Assembly (NCBI RefSeq): GCF_021117425.1
Contig: NZ_CP088298.1
Span: 186,001 to 250,000, forward strand
Direction of reading: 5' to 3'
Source of the DNA: Brevibacterium zhoupengii
GTDB taxonomy: Bacteria; Actinomycetota; Actinomycetes; Actinomycetales; Brevibacteriaceae
Length of the DNA: 64,000 bases
Shown here: positions 15,939-28,942 of the stretch, piece after piece
How the letters are laid out: each line of letters begins with the position of its first letter
Position numbering within the stretch: the stretch's first letter is position 1
Position numbers and translations under genes: made by a program
Notes under the pieces: model-generated
What the model was told of the DNA's origin: nothing
The model's database searches: none
What the model saw: the letters and a program-made list of their open reading frames with translations, nothing else

Positions 15939-15975
15939 GCTCCAGATCGTATGTTGCATACATGTTAGAGGTCAA
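15930..15975 (-). promoter_or_regulatory. GntR promoter with autoregulatory boxes
   Basis: Reading leftward: TTGACC (15970-15975), a spacer holding ATGTATGCAACAT, then CATACG as a weak -10. TGTTGCATAC at 15952-15961 is identical to 10158-10167. A second half-site, TGTATGCATGC, spans 15930-15940 at the start codon. Confidence 0.55.
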
Positions 15976-16287
15976 GGGTAGCTGTGGCGAGCATGATCTG
16001 CAGCCTTCGTCTCTTCCGGTTCGCTGTTCAGTCATGGGAATAGGTAGAAATTATTGGTTCGCGCCTCACCAGTATCTGCCATGCAACAAAGGTGAGGTAA
16101 ATGGGTGAGGGGCGCTCGGCACCGAAATGCGGGAGCTGCGTCGCCGCGCGGGTGCACCCACGTGTCTCGACGTAGAGCCCGAGACTCGATGGAATAACGA
16201 CGAACGGTTGGTAACTCCTGGTCGAAATATTCCATTTCTTCGACCAGGAGTTACCAACCGTTGTTGGGCGGAGGGCTGTGTCCTGCC
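15939..16287. other. Intergenic region between GntR gene and fdhA-like gene
   Basis: Holds the GntR promoter and boxes at its left end and the long hairpin at 16203-16262 at its right end. Between about 15980 and 16200 I see no gene; open frames there run into neighbours out of phase and have no ribosome site. Confidence 0.6.
16203..16262. terminator. 24-bp perfect hairpin after formaldehyde dehydrogenase gene
   Basis: Perfect 24-bp inverted repeat (16203-16226 with 16239-16262) around a 12-base AT-rich loop. It lies 25 bases after the stop of the minus-strand gene ending at 16288. No T-tract follows. The stem is far longer than an ordinary intrinsic terminator. Confidence 0.7.
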
Positions 16288-17502
16288 TCAGGCGCTGATC
16301 ATGTTGTGGGGGTCGAGGACGAACTTCTTGGCCACACCTGAATCGAACTCGGCGTAGCCCTTCGGAGCATCCTCGAGGGCGATCGGGGTGGCGTTGACGT
16401 TCTTGGCGATCGTGACCTTGTCGTTGAGGATCGCGTGCATCAGACCGCGGTTGTACTTCATGACCGGGCACTGGCCGGTGACGAAGACGTGAGACTTCGC
16501 GAAGCCGAGCCCGAAGCGCATCGACAGTGATCCTTCCTGGGCCGCCTTGTCGGCTGCACCCGGATCGCCTGTGACGTAGAGGCCCGGGATGCCCAGGCTG
16601 CCACCTGCACGGGTGATGTCCATGAGTGAGTTGAGCACGGTCGCCGGAGCCTCGGTGGCTGCATCCTTGCCGTGGCCGCGGGCCTCGAAGCCCACCGCGT
16701 CGATGCCGCAGTCGACCTCTGGGGTGCCGAGGATCTGCTCGATCTGATCCTTGGGGTCACCCTTGGACACATCGACGGTCTCGCAGCCGAAGGCGCGCGC
16801 CTGAGCCAGGCGGTCCTCATTGAGATCGCCGACGATGACGACCGATGCACCGAGGAGCTGCGCCGAGGTGGCCGCCGCGATTCCGACCGGACCTGCGCCG
16901 GCGACGTAGACCGTCGAGCCGATCGTGACTCCGGCCCCGACAGCACCGTGGAAGCCGGTGGGGAAGATGTCGGAGAGCATCGCCAGATCGAGGATCTTCT
17001 CCATCGCCTGGTCCTTGTCCGGGAACTTCAGGACGTTCCAGTCGGCGTAGGGCACGAGGACGTATTCAGCCTGTCCGCCGACCCAGCCGCCCATGTCGAC
17101 ATATCCGTAGGCTGAACCTGGGCGGTCGGGATTGACGTTGAGGCAGATGCCGGTCTGGCGTTCGATGCAGTTCCGGCAGCGACCGCAGGAGATGTTGAAC
17201 GGCACGGACACGAGGTCGCCGACCTTGACGAACTCGACATCACGCCCGACCTCGACGACCTCGCCGGTGATCTCGTGGCCGAGGACGAGTCCTTCAGGAG
17301 CGGTGGTGCGGCCGCGGACCATGTGCTGGTCGGAGCCGCAGATGTTCGTGGCCACGGTTTTGAGGATGACGCCGTGGTTGACCTTGCGGCCGATATTGGC
17401 TGGGTGGACGCCAGGTCCGTCCTTGAGGACGAACTCGGGATACTCGGTGTCGACGACCTCGACCTTGCCGGGGCCTGCGTAGCTGATTGCCTTATTGCTC
17501 AT
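16288..17502 (-). CDS. fdhA: Glutathione-independent formaldehyde dehydrogenase
   Basis: Zinc-dependent medium-chain dehydrogenase of 404 residues, oxidising formaldehyde to formate with NAD and without glutathione. The catalytic zinc site is in NICGSDQHMVRG (Cys55) and LGHEITGEV. The structural zinc lobe is SCGRCRNCIERQTGIC. The nucleotide-binding turn is VAGAGPVGIAAA, with NAD-specific GDLN after the second strand. The long insert ADKAAQEGSLSMRFGLGFAK is typical of the FdhA/formaldehyde dismutase group. It probably removes formaldehyde released by demethylation of betaine, dimethylglycine or sarcosine, whose genes start 1.2 kb away. ATG 17502 has GGAGAC upstream. Confidence 0.9.
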   Translation of the reverse strand: MSNKAISYAGPGKVEVVDTEYPEFVLKDGPGVHPANIGRKVNHGVILKTVATNICGSDQHMVRGRTTAPEGLVLGHEITGEVVEVGRDVEFVKVGDLVSVPFNISCGRCRNCIERQTGICLNVNPDRPGSAYGYVDMGGWVGGQAEYVLVPYADWNVLKFPDKDQAMEKILDLAMLSDIFPTGFHGAVGAGVTIGSTVYVAGAGPVGIAAATSAQLLGASVVIVGDLNEDRLAQARAFGCETVDVSKGDPKDQIEQILGTPEVDCGIDAVGFEARGHGKDAATEAPATVLNSLMDITRAGGSLGIPGLYVTGDPGAADKAAQEGSLSMRFGLGFAKSHVFVTGQCPVMKYNRGLMHAILNDKVTIAKNVNATPIALEDAPKGYAEFDSGVAKKFVLDPHNMISA

Positions 17503-17542
17503 CGTTGAGTCTCCATTCGAAAGAATGTGGAAGTGGCGAACC

Positions 17543-17567
17543 TCAGGAGGGCCGGGAGGACTCCTGA
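17543..17567. promoter_or_regulatory. Inverted repeat upstream of fdhA, possible operator
   Basis: TCAGGAG (17543-17549) and CTCCTGA (17561-17567) flank an 11-base spacer in the leader of the formaldehyde dehydrogenase gene. It may be an operator or an mRNA hairpin; no regulator can be assigned. Confidence 0.35.
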
Positions 17568-17656
17568 AATATCAGTCTTTCATCAGACATGCCTGCAGTC
17601 TCGCCCTTCGATGGCGGGTGTGTCAATAGGCCGTTGCTAGTCCGGTGATCGTACGA

Positions 17657-18583
17657 TCATTCGCCGAGGCGGGTCGCGAGAATGTGCTGGGAGGTTGCCC
17701 GCAGATGCCACAGGGATTCCTTGATCAACGGCGAATTGCGGCTCCCGGTGCGGACCGCGGTGACGATCTTCCGGCTGAGTCTGCCTGGCCCGCTCAGGCG
17801 GACTCTGGTGACATTGTCCTCCCCTGCCAGGCTGACCAGCCTGGGCAGCAGACTGACGCCCACTCCGACTCCGACAAGCGCCGCCTGCGTCTCCCATTCG
17901 ACAGATTCGTGGGAGATCCGCGGGGTCACTCCGGCCGCGGTGAAGGCGGCGATGAACAGTGCGTGATAGGGCGACCCGGGTGCGGCGGTGATCCAATCTT
18001 CGGCGGCCAGATCGGCCAGTGTCACGGACTCGAACGCGGCGACCGGGTGGTCGGAGGGCACCATGACGTCGAGCGGATCGTCGAGGAGATCGACCTTCTC
18101 GAATCGCGGATCGTCTTCGACCTGGACATCTCCCTGCATGGAGACGACGACGGCGAGATCGATGCGTTCGGCCACGAGGAGTTCGAAACACCTCGTGGGA
18201 CTTGCTTCGGTGACGTGGACCGTGGACGTGGGGTGAGACTTCTGCAGGTGGGCTGCAAGTGGAGCGAGCAGATTCGCCGAGGCGGTCGAGAATCCTCCGA
18301 TGCCGAAATGCGTTGGCGTCTGGTCCCCGGCGCTTAAGGAGGAGGCACGGATGTCTTCCCATTCGGCGATGAGCCTGTCGGATCGGCGCACGAGATTTTG
18401 GCCGGTCGCCGTCAGGCGCAGCCCGCGTCCGTCCTTGACGAGCAGCGTCATTCCCAGTGAATGCTGGAGCTCGCGCAGCTGCCCGGACACGGCCGACGGG
18501 GAATAGCCGGTGAGCTCGGCGGTGGCAGCAACAGTGCCGCAGGCGGCGAACGTGCGCAGTGTGATGAGTCGAGGATCGATCAT
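17657..18583 (-). CDS. LysR family transcriptional regulator
   Basis: LysR-type regulator of 308 residues. The winged helix is at the start (MIDPRLITLRTFAACGTVAA, TAELTGYSPSAVSGQLREL), followed by a substrate-binding domain (GGFSTASANLLAPLAAHL, VSMQGDVQVEDD, GVGVSLLPRLVSL). ATG 18583 begins exactly at the canonical LysR N-terminus; the 37 codons upstream overlap the divergent promoter region. It is divergent from the Rieske oxygenase gene and the most likely regulator of glycine betaine catabolism and perhaps of fdhA, which follows on the same strand. Confidence 0.88.
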   Translation of the reverse strand: MIDPRLITLRTFAACGTVAATAELTGYSPSAVSGQLRELQHSLGMTLLVKDGRGLRLTATGQNLVRRSDRLIAEWEDIRASSLSAGDQTPTHFGIGGFSTASANLLAPLAAHLQKSHPTSTVHVTEASPTRCFELLVAERIDLAVVVSMQGDVQVEDDPRFEKVDLLDDPLDVMVPSDHPVAAFESVTLADLAAEDWITAAPGSPYHALFIAAFTAAGVTPRISHESVEWETQAALVGVGVGVSLLPRLVSLAGEDNVTRVRLSGPGRLSRKIVTAVRTGSRNSPLIKESLWHLRATSQHILATRLGE

Positions 18584-18769
18584 GGCACTATTGTGCCTCG
18601 GGTCATGCAGGGAATCCGCACGGAATCCGCCAGAATCTCGCGCTTTTTCTGCAGTGTTTCGGTGGATAGTGTCTTCTGTGACAGCGTCGGCCAACTCACG
18701 TACTCAGGCGAAGAGTCGAGGTTGTCATGGGTTGCAATGCACCAGCAGCAGACATCAAGGGAGATGGAA

Positions 18770-20064
18770 TTGACCGCAGTGAATCTGGCGCCGACATTGA
18801 AGGGCTTCCCTGCCGGCTTCAGCGAGGAGAGGCTCGACGAGGTTCGACGCCTTCTCGACGCCCGCCGCACCGGCTTCTCGCTTGAGGCGCCGTTCTACAC
18901 CGATGATCATCTCTTCAACCTCGATATGCAGGCGATCTTCGGGCAGAACTGGGTCTTCGCCTGCAGCGTCGCGGAGATTCCCGAGCCCGGTGACTACGTC
19001 ACGCTCGACTACGGCCCCTACTCACTCATCGTTCTGCGCACCGACGACGGCGGAGTCAATGTCCTCCACAACGTGTGCCGCCACCGTGGCGCTCGTGTCC
19101 TCACCGAGGACACCGGAACTACAGGCAACCTGGTCTGCGGCTACCATTCGTGGACCTATTCGCCCGAGGGCGACCTCATCCACGCCTCGGCGCCGGGCGA
19201 GATGGAATTCGACAAGGCCTGCTATTCGCTCAAGCGTGCCCACGGCACGATCGCCGCGGGCCTCGTCTTCCTCTGCCTGGCAGAAGAGCCACCGGCCGAT
19301 TTCGCTGACACTGCCGCGATCTTCGAGCCCTATGTCGCACCCCACGAGCTGACGAAGACGAAGGTCGCCTACCAGCAGAACATCGTCGAAGAGGCCAACT
19401 GGAAGCTCGTGATGGAGAACAACCGCGAGTGTTACCACTGCGATGGCCACCCCGAGCTCGCCTGCGCCCTGTTCCCGACCTGGGGACTGACCGATGAGAC
19501 GATCCCACCCCATCTCGAGGACGTCTGGGACCGCAACCAGCAGGCCCAGGCCGCGCTGGAATACCGGTGCCGACGTTACGGACTGCCCTACGAGGTCGTC
19601 GAGGAACTCGACACCCGCATCGCCGGAATCCGGATCTCGCGCGAATCACTCGATGGGCAGGGGGAGTCGTTCTCAGCCGACGGCCGACGGCTGTCGAAGA
19701 AGCTCCTCGGCGATCTTCCCGATTTCCGTCTGGGACGCTGTTCCATGCACCTGCAGCCCAACAGCTGGTTCCACCTCCTCGGCGACCATGTGGTGACCTT
19801 CACGGTGCTCCCGATCAATGCGCATCAGACGCTTGTGCGCACCACCTGGCTCGTCGCCGACGATGCGGTCGAGGGCGTCGACTACGATCTCGAGACGCTG
19901 ACGCACACGTGGAAGCAGACGAATCTGCAGGATAGGAACTTCGTCGAACTCTGCCAGCAGGGGGCGACGAGTCCGTTCTATGAGCAGGGCCCATATATGA
20001 AGAGCGAATACCAGGTCGAGGCCTTCATCAACTGGTACGTGCAGCGGATGCGGGAGCACGTGGG

Positions 20065-20068
<4 letters not shown>
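18770..20068 (+). CDS. gbcA: Rieske oxygenase, glycine betaine demethylating (GbcA-like)
   Basis: Aromatic-ring-hydroxylase-type alpha subunit of 432 residues, probably converting glycine betaine to dimethylglycine plus formaldehyde. The Rieske 2Fe-2S site is NVCRHRGARV (C103, H105) with CGYHSW (C123, H126). The mononuclear iron site is NNRECYHCDGHPEL (H223, H227). PFYTDDHLFNLDMQAIFGQN near the start is typical of the GbcA/stachydrine group. I favour TTG 18770 because AAGGGAG lies 6 bases before it; ATG 18764 overlaps that site and ATG 18737 has none. Stop overlaps the start of the reductase gene. Stachydrine demethylase is a possible alternative. Confidence 0.85.
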
Positions 20069-24220
<4,152 letters not shown>

Positions 24221-24276
24221 GAGCGGCGACTCCAGTGCCGTTACATTGGTCGAGGTGAGAGCGGGTGCGACGGGAA

Positions 24277-24870
24277 CTAGTCGGTGCTCGACTCCTCCAT
24301 CGAAGCGATCGCGGCAATAGCGGCGGCGATGGGCCGATCGAGCCAGTCGGGGATCTGGCCGCCGATGTGGCCGCGCACCATGCCGTAGGGGGTCTCTCGG
24401 CACGCCAGGGCGATCAGTTCGAGCCTGCGCGGAGTGACCTCGCCGAATCGCCGGCGGGTGAGGTCGGTGATGTGTGCGGCGACGGCATCGTTGAGTCCTG
24501 TCAGGTCGTCCTGGAGTCCCTTCGGCGGGTTCGCGAGAAGCTCGGCGTGCCGGTAGAGGGTGAGGGTCCGCGCCTCTGCGGGATGTCTGCGACAGAAGCG
24601 CGGGATCAGCAGACCCGTTTCGACGATCGCCTCGAGGGGGTCTTCGATCTCCGCGACTGTGGCAAGGGAGTCCTGGAACTGATGAACGCACCGGATCCAA
24701 GCTGAGGCGAACAGCGCCTCGCGGGTCGGGAACCGGTGATAGATCGACCCCGACGGTGCGCCGAGGATGGTGGTCACGTCCGAAACGGTGGCCGCGTGGC
24801 CGCGATTCGCGACTGCGCTGACGGCGGCAGCCAGAATGTCTTCGCTGGAGTAGAGAGCGCGTTTCGCCAT
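24277..24870 (-). CDS. TetR family transcriptional regulator
   Basis: Regulator of 197 residues. HTH at about 10-50: SSEDILAAAVSAVANRGHAA, TVSDVTTILGAPSGSIYHRF, PTREALFASAW. The C-terminal ligand domain is poorly conserved, as usual. ATG 24870 is chosen because the HTH starts a few residues later; upstream codons to 24936 are unlikely. It is divergent from the membrane protein/MFS/DUF1330 operon, whose promoter carries an 18-bp inverted repeat over the -10 region, so it is probably the repressor of an efflux operon. Confidence 0.87.
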   Translation of the reverse strand: MAKRALYSSEDILAAAVSAVANRGHAATVSDVTTILGAPSGSIYHRFPTREALFASAWIRCVHQFQDSLATVAEIEDPLEAIVETGLLIPRFCRRHPAEARTLTLYRHAELLANPPKGLQDDLTGLNDAVAAHITDLTRRRFGEVTPRRLELIALACRETPYGMVRGHIGGQIPDWLDRPIAAAIAAIASMEESSTD

Positions 24871-24973
24871 GTCGGTCAGCCTACCGTCGTCGTGGAGCTG
24901 CGATGCACGCACCCCCAGGCGGTTGTCTGCGTGCACTGAAGGGGAAGATGATGGTCGATTCTGGATCGCGGGG

Positions 24974-25018
24974 TTGACCGTCTATCCTCTCTGAATCATA
25001 CTAGAGAGAGTTCTCTAG
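24974..25018 (+). promoter_or_regulatory. Promoter with TetR-type operator
   Basis: TTGACC (24974-24979), 17-base spacer, CATACT (24997-25002). The inverted repeat CTAGAGA-N4-TCTCTAG (25001-25018) covers the end of the -10 box and the expected transcription start. It faces the operon beginning at 25045 and is the natural target of the divergent TetR protein. Confidence 0.7.
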
Positions 25019-25044
25019 ATAAAGATGTCTAATTAGGAGTCGAC

Positions 25045-25968
25045 ATGGCCGTCGTGCACAGTCCCGAGCACGTCCTGACCGTTCAACGATTCGCGCTGGT
25101 GGCTGCCATCGCCGCCGTGCTGCCCTATTCGATTCTCAAGCTTCTGTGGCTGAGCGGCTCGACGGTGGGTCTCTCATCGACCGCGGGCGCCGAAGAGATG
25201 GTCGGAGCTCGGCATGTGATCGGCAATGCCCTGACGCTTGGGATGGTGGCAGTCGCCATCACGTTCATGGTGTTCCTGACCAGGCGGTGGGCCCTGCGGA
25301 TTCCGGGTGCGGTGGTGTTCGTGCTCGGTGCTGGCGCTGCCGGGCTGCTCGCACCGATTCTGTTCGGTCTTCCGGTCGGTCTGCTCGTCGAGGCGATCGC
25401 CGTCGGGAGCGTGCGGCCGGCCGATCAGGACATGGCTCCATGGGTGTTCGGGGCCGTCTATACCGGGTTCTGTGTTCTGGCGGTTGCGCTGGCGGTGGTC
25501 GTCGGCGCTTATGTGGTTCATCGCTGGGGTGATCTGCTGACGACTCCTCCGCCGGCTCCTTCTCGGTGGGTCGTCGCGATCGGTGCCATCGGCATGCTTC
25601 CGTTCTCCTGCGCCATGGCCTATTGGGCGGTCGTCGGTCCGGGGGAGGCGGGCCCGCAGGGCATGGAGCAGCTGTCCCAGCGGGCGGTGCTGCTGGCGAC
25701 AGCTGTGGTCGCACTGGCAGGGCTCATCGCTCCGCTGGTCCCGCGACTGTGCCGGTTCATGCCTCGGACGGCTTGGCTGCTGGCGTGGACGGGGTGCTGC
25801 GTGGCCGCGATCCAGGGGCCGACTCAGATTCTGCTCGCCCAGGGTGGAGTCGCCGAACCGCTGGTGGTCGCGATCGCCATTGCGGCGACTCCTGGAGCGA
25901 GCGTCTACGGTGTGGCCGTGCTGCGCAGACATCTGCGCAATGCCGTGCAGAACCGAGCGCACACGTGA
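25045..25968 (+). CDS. Polytopic membrane protein of unknown function
   Basis: Hydrophobic protein of 307 residues with about eight predicted membrane helices (for example FALVAAIAAVLPYSILKLLW, VIGNALTLGMVAVAITFMVF, WVVAIGAIGMLPFSCAMAYW) and a short basic tail. I do not recognise a family. ATG 25045 has TTAGGAG upstream. It lies directly behind the TetR-controlled promoter and 71 bp before an MFS exporter gene, so it may be part of an export or resistance unit. Confidence 0.75.
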   Translation: MAVVHSPEHVLTVQRFALVAAIAAVLPYSILKLLWLSGSTVGLSSTAGAEEMVGARHVIGNALTLGMVAVAITFMVFLTRRWALRIPGAVVFVLGAGAAGLLAPILFGLPVGLLVEAIAVGSVRPADQDMAPWVFGAVYTGFCVLAVALAVVVGAYVVHRWGDLLTTPPPAPSRWVVAIGAIGMLPFSCAMAYWAVVGPGEAGPQGMEQLSQRAVLLATAVVALAGLIAPLVPRLCRFMPRTAWLLAWTGCCVAAIQGPTQILLAQGGVAEPLVVAIAIAATPGASVYGVAVLRRHLRNAVQNRAHT

Positions 25969-26039
25969 CTGAGGCCGCGGTGCACAGCGGTGATTGGTCA
26001 GCCGTGAGCGCAAGCGTCCCGAGGAAAGGAGGTCGAACG

Positions 26040-27212
26040 ATGCCGAGCTGGCTGATTGCGCTGCTGGCTGCCGCCTTCGTCCTCTACACCGATGACTATG
26101 TGATCGCTGGAATTCTGCCGGAGATCTCCAGGGATCTGCAGGTGTCCGAGGGGCAGGCGGGGCAGCTGGTGACGGTGTTCTCTCTGACCGTCGCCGTCGT
26201 TGCCCCTGTCGCGGCGGTCGTGCTGGCTCGTCTTCCACGACACAGGCTCATCACAGGCGCTCTCCTGGTCTTCATTGCGGCGAATGGCCTGGCGGCAGTC
26301 GCGCCGTCCTTCGGCGTGCTCATGGCGGTGCGTGTGCTGGCCGCTGTTGCGGCGGCAGCTGCGACTCCCGCGATCTTCGCCTTCGCCGCCCGCCATGCAC
26401 CGGCCGGGAAGGCGGGACGCTATCTTGCCGTCGTCTCCTTCGGGGTGACGGGCTCAATCGCGGCCGGAGTGCCCATCGGCGCCTGGATCGGCGGCACTTT
26501 CGGCTGGCGGGCGACGTTCGCGCTCATGGCGCTGAGCGGCGTGCTGGTGGTGCTTGCGATCGTCGTCGCTGTTCCGCGCGGAGAGGGGCACGGCGGGATG
26601 CTCGGGCTGCGTGAACAGCTGAGCGTCCTCCTGCAGCGGCCGATCAGCCTGTGTCTGATCGCCAATTGTTCGCTGATGACCGGATCGATGATGATGCTCA
26701 CCTATCTGGCTCCCTATCTGTCGACAGTATCCGGCGCGGATGTCGAGGAGCGTGCGCTCGCATTCGGTCTCGCCGGTGCAGCAGGATTCATCGGCATCTG
26801 GCTCGGGGGGACGGCCGCCGATCGATGGGGAGCCGACCGTGCGCTGCTGTTCGGAATCAGCACGATAGCCGTCGCGATGATCGTGCTGTGGCTGATCTGG
26901 TTCGGTCGGCCCGTGCCTCTGCCCATCGTTCTGGTAGCGACGACCGTCTGGGGAGGCATGGCGTTCTGGAATGCCCCGGCGATCCAAGTGCGGCTGACGT
27001 CGTTCGCCGGACCCCTGGCGGGCCAGGCACTTGGGCTCAACACTTCTGGAACCTATCTGGGAGTCTCCTGCGGCGCAGCACTCGGTGGGCTGGCACTTGC
27101 CGAGCTCGGTGTCGGTGCCTTGCCCCTCATCTCGGCCGCTTTCGCCTGCGGGGCGGTCCTCCTCCTCGCGTGTGCACGACACGATTCGATGAAGGGAAAT
27201 CACGCACCTTGA
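26040..27212 (+). CDS. MFS transporter (DHA1-like drug/sugar efflux type)
   Basis: Twelve-helix MFS protein of 390 residues. The first helix ends FVLYTDDYVIAGILPEISRD, typical of the DHA1 efflux group with acidic residues in helix 1. Other motifs: RLPRHRLITGALLVF (motif A) and FGVTGSIAAGVPIGAWIGGT (motif C, an exporter sign), then GGTAADRWGADRAL in the second half. ATG 26040 has a very strong AAAGGAGGT. Second gene of the TetR-controlled operon; probably exports a toxic compound. Confidence 0.85.
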   Translation: MPSWLIALLAAAFVLYTDDYVIAGILPEISRDLQVSEGQAGQLVTVFSLTVAVVAPVAAVVLARLPRHRLITGALLVFIAANGLAAVAPSFGVLMAVRVLAAVAAAAATPAIFAFAARHAPAGKAGRYLAVVSFGVTGSIAAGVPIGAWIGGTFGWRATFALMALSGVLVVLAIVVAVPRGEGHGGMLGLREQLSVLLQRPISLCLIANCSLMTGSMMMLTYLAPYLSTVSGADVEERALAFGLAGAAGFIGIWLGGTAADRWGADRALLFGISTIAVAMIVLWLIWFGRPVPLPIVLVATTVWGGMAFWNAPAIQVRLTSFAGPLAGQALGLNTSGTYLGVSCGAALGGLALAELGVGALPLISAAFACGAVLLLACARHDSMKGNHAP

Positions 27213-27550
27213 CTGCCTATGCGATCGCGCATCTCCAAGAAGCCGAACTACATCCGGACATCGCCGAATACATCGAGCGAATCCCCGAAACATTCTTGCC
27301 TTTCGGCGGTCAGTTCCTCGTCCATGCCGCTGCGCACGAAGTCAAAGAGGGCAGCTGGCCGGGGCACGTGGTGATCATCGGGTTTCCGAGCATCGACGAT
27401 GCGCGGAGGTGGTGGGACTCACCGGCCTACCGACGGATCGCGCCGTTGCGCTCACGCCATATCGCCAGCGACATCATCCTCGTCGAAGGCGTACCTGAAG
27501 GCTACGACCCATCCGGGACCGCGCAGGCGATGCGCGGCTCGCTGGAGTGA
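27209..27550 (+). CDS. DUF1330 domain protein
   Basis: Small dimeric alpha-beta-barrel protein of 113 residues of the DUF1330 family: YIERIPETFLPFGGQFLVHA, GHVVIIGFPSIDDARRWWDS and YRRIAPLRSRHIASDIILVE. The function is unknown in general. The start is TTG 27209, overlapping the MFS stop (TTGA), which supports translational coupling. It ends the operon, which is closed by the hairpin at 27572-27627. Confidence 0.8.
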   Translation: MTAYAIAHLQEAELHPDIAEYIERIPETFLPFGGQFLVHAAAHEVKEGSWPGHVVIIGFPSIDDARRWWDSPAYRRIAPLRSRHIASDIILVEGVPEGYDPSGTAQAMRGSLE

Positions 27551-27571
27551 GGCCACGAATCTGTCGTCAGG

Positions 27572-27627
27572 CAATGCGAAGTCTGAATAAGTCGTCGCCG
27601 GTGACGACTTATTCAGACTTCGCATTG
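27572..27627. terminator. 25-bp perfect hairpin after the TetR-controlled operon
   Basis: Perfect 25-bp inverted repeat (27572-27596 with 27603-27627) and a 6-base loop. It lies 21 bases after the DUF1330 stop. No T-run follows. With 16203-16262 it is among the longest perfect stems in the window. Confidence 0.75.
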
Positions 27628-27778
27628 ATCGAGTCGAGCGGGGGTCGCGGCGCGCTCGTCTGCACCCGACGTTCCATATGGTGGATCTGCGTTGACCGCT
27701 GACTGGGACTGACGAAAGTATGTCAGCAGGAGTTACTGTCGACTGCCCCACCTCGGTGGAGGACTCAAAGGAGTGTCC

Positions 27779-28942
27779 ATGCCCAAGCCTGCGATCATCG
27801 GTTGGTCTCACGGAAAGTTCGGTCGCGCGGAATCGTCTCTTCCCGAGATGATGGGTGAGGTCGCACGGGACGCCATCGCCGATGCGGGTCTCGAGCCGGC
27901 TGACATCGACGTCATTCACGTCGGTGTCTACAACAACGGTTTGTCCACGCAGGGTTTCGAAGCAGCGCTTCCCGGAGTCGTCTTCCCCGAACTGGCTCTC
28001 ACCCCAGCCCATCGGCATGAGAATGCCTGTGCCACGGGCTCGACCGCAGTCTTTTCCGCCCACGACTCCATTGCGGCCGGCCGGCACAAGACAGCCCTGG
28101 TCATCGGGGCCGAACGCATGACGCAGGCCTCGGGCCACGACGTCAACCAAGTCCTCCTCAGTGCCAGCTACCGGGAAGAGGAAGAGCACTTCAAGTCTTT
28201 CGCCGGAGTCTTCGGTGAGATCGCCCGCCAATACTTCGAACGCTACGGCGACCACTCGGAAACGCTGGCGAGGATCGCTGCGAAGAATCACGCCAACGGC
28301 TCCCAGAATCCGCTGGCCCACATGCAGAAGGACCTCGGCTTCGACTTCTGCAACGCGGTCTCGGAGAAGAACCCCTACGTCGCCGAGCCGCTGCGTCGCA
28401 CCGACTGCTCGATGGTCTCCGACGGAGCCGTCGCCGTGGTCATGGCCGCTGAGGATGTCGCGGCCTCGGCCCCGCAAGCTGTGACCTGGCGCGGTATGGG
28501 CAACGCCAATGACGTCCTTCCTCTGTCCCAGCGTGACCCACTGGAGATGGCCGGCGCCCGCCGAGCCATGGCCCAGGCGCTTGACGCCGCTGGAATCGGC
28601 ATCTACGACCTCGACCTGCTCGAGACCCACGACTGCTTCACCATCGCCGAACTCCTCGAATACGAGGCCTTCGGACTTGCCGAACCCGGGCAGGGGAATC
28701 GTCTCCTGACCGAGGGCACCACCGCCGTCGGCGGACGCCTGCCGGTCAACGCCTCGGGCGGACTCAAGGCCAAGGGCCACCCGATCGGCGCCACCGGCGT
28801 CTCCATGCACGCGCTCGCCGCAGCCCAGCTCACGGGTCGCTCACCAGGCATCCAGATCCAGGATCCGGAACTGGCCGGGGTCTTCAACATGGGCGGAGCC
28901 GCCGTGTCCAACTTCGCCTCGATCCTTGAGCGCGCGCACTGA
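27779..28942 (+). CDS. Thiolase family protein (acetyl-CoA acetyltransferase/SCP-x type)
   Basis: Thiolase of 387 residues. Nucleophile in ENACATGSTAVFSAHDSIAA (C84); second-half motifs HDCFTIAELLEYEAFGLAEP and GGLKAKGHPIGATGVSMHAL, with the catalytic His in GHPIGATG and a degenerate C-terminal GGAAVSNF in place of the usual second Cys. This suits the SCP-x/lipid-transfer thiolases rather than classical AtoB. It probably cleaves or condenses an acyl-CoA made by the ligase next door. ATG 27779 has AAAGGAG upstream. First gene of a long cotranscribed series; stop overlaps the next start. Confidence 0.85.
   Translation: MPKPAIIGWSHGKFGRAESSLPEMMGEVARDAIADAGLEPADIDVIHVGVYNNGLSTQGFEAALPGVVFPELALTPAHRHENACATGSTAVFSAHDSIAAGRHKTALVIGAERMTQASGHDVNQVLLSASYREEEEHFKSFAGVFGEIARQYFERYGDHSETLARIAAKNHANGSQNPLAHMQKDLGFDFCNAVSEKNPYVAEPLRRTDCSMVSDGAVAVVMAAEDVAASAPQAVTWRGMGNANDVLPLSQRDPLEMAGARRAMAQALDAAGIGIYDLDLLETHDCFTIAELLEYEAFGLAEPGQGNRLLTEGTTAVGGRLPVNASGGLKAKGHPIGATGVSMHALAAAQLTGRSPGIQIQDPELAGVFNMGGAAVSNFASILERAH

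Noticed and set aside
16028..16471. Minus-strand open frame running from the fdhA end into the intergenic region
   Set aside because: Overlaps fdhA out of frame, crosses the long hairpin, and has no ribosome site or known motif.
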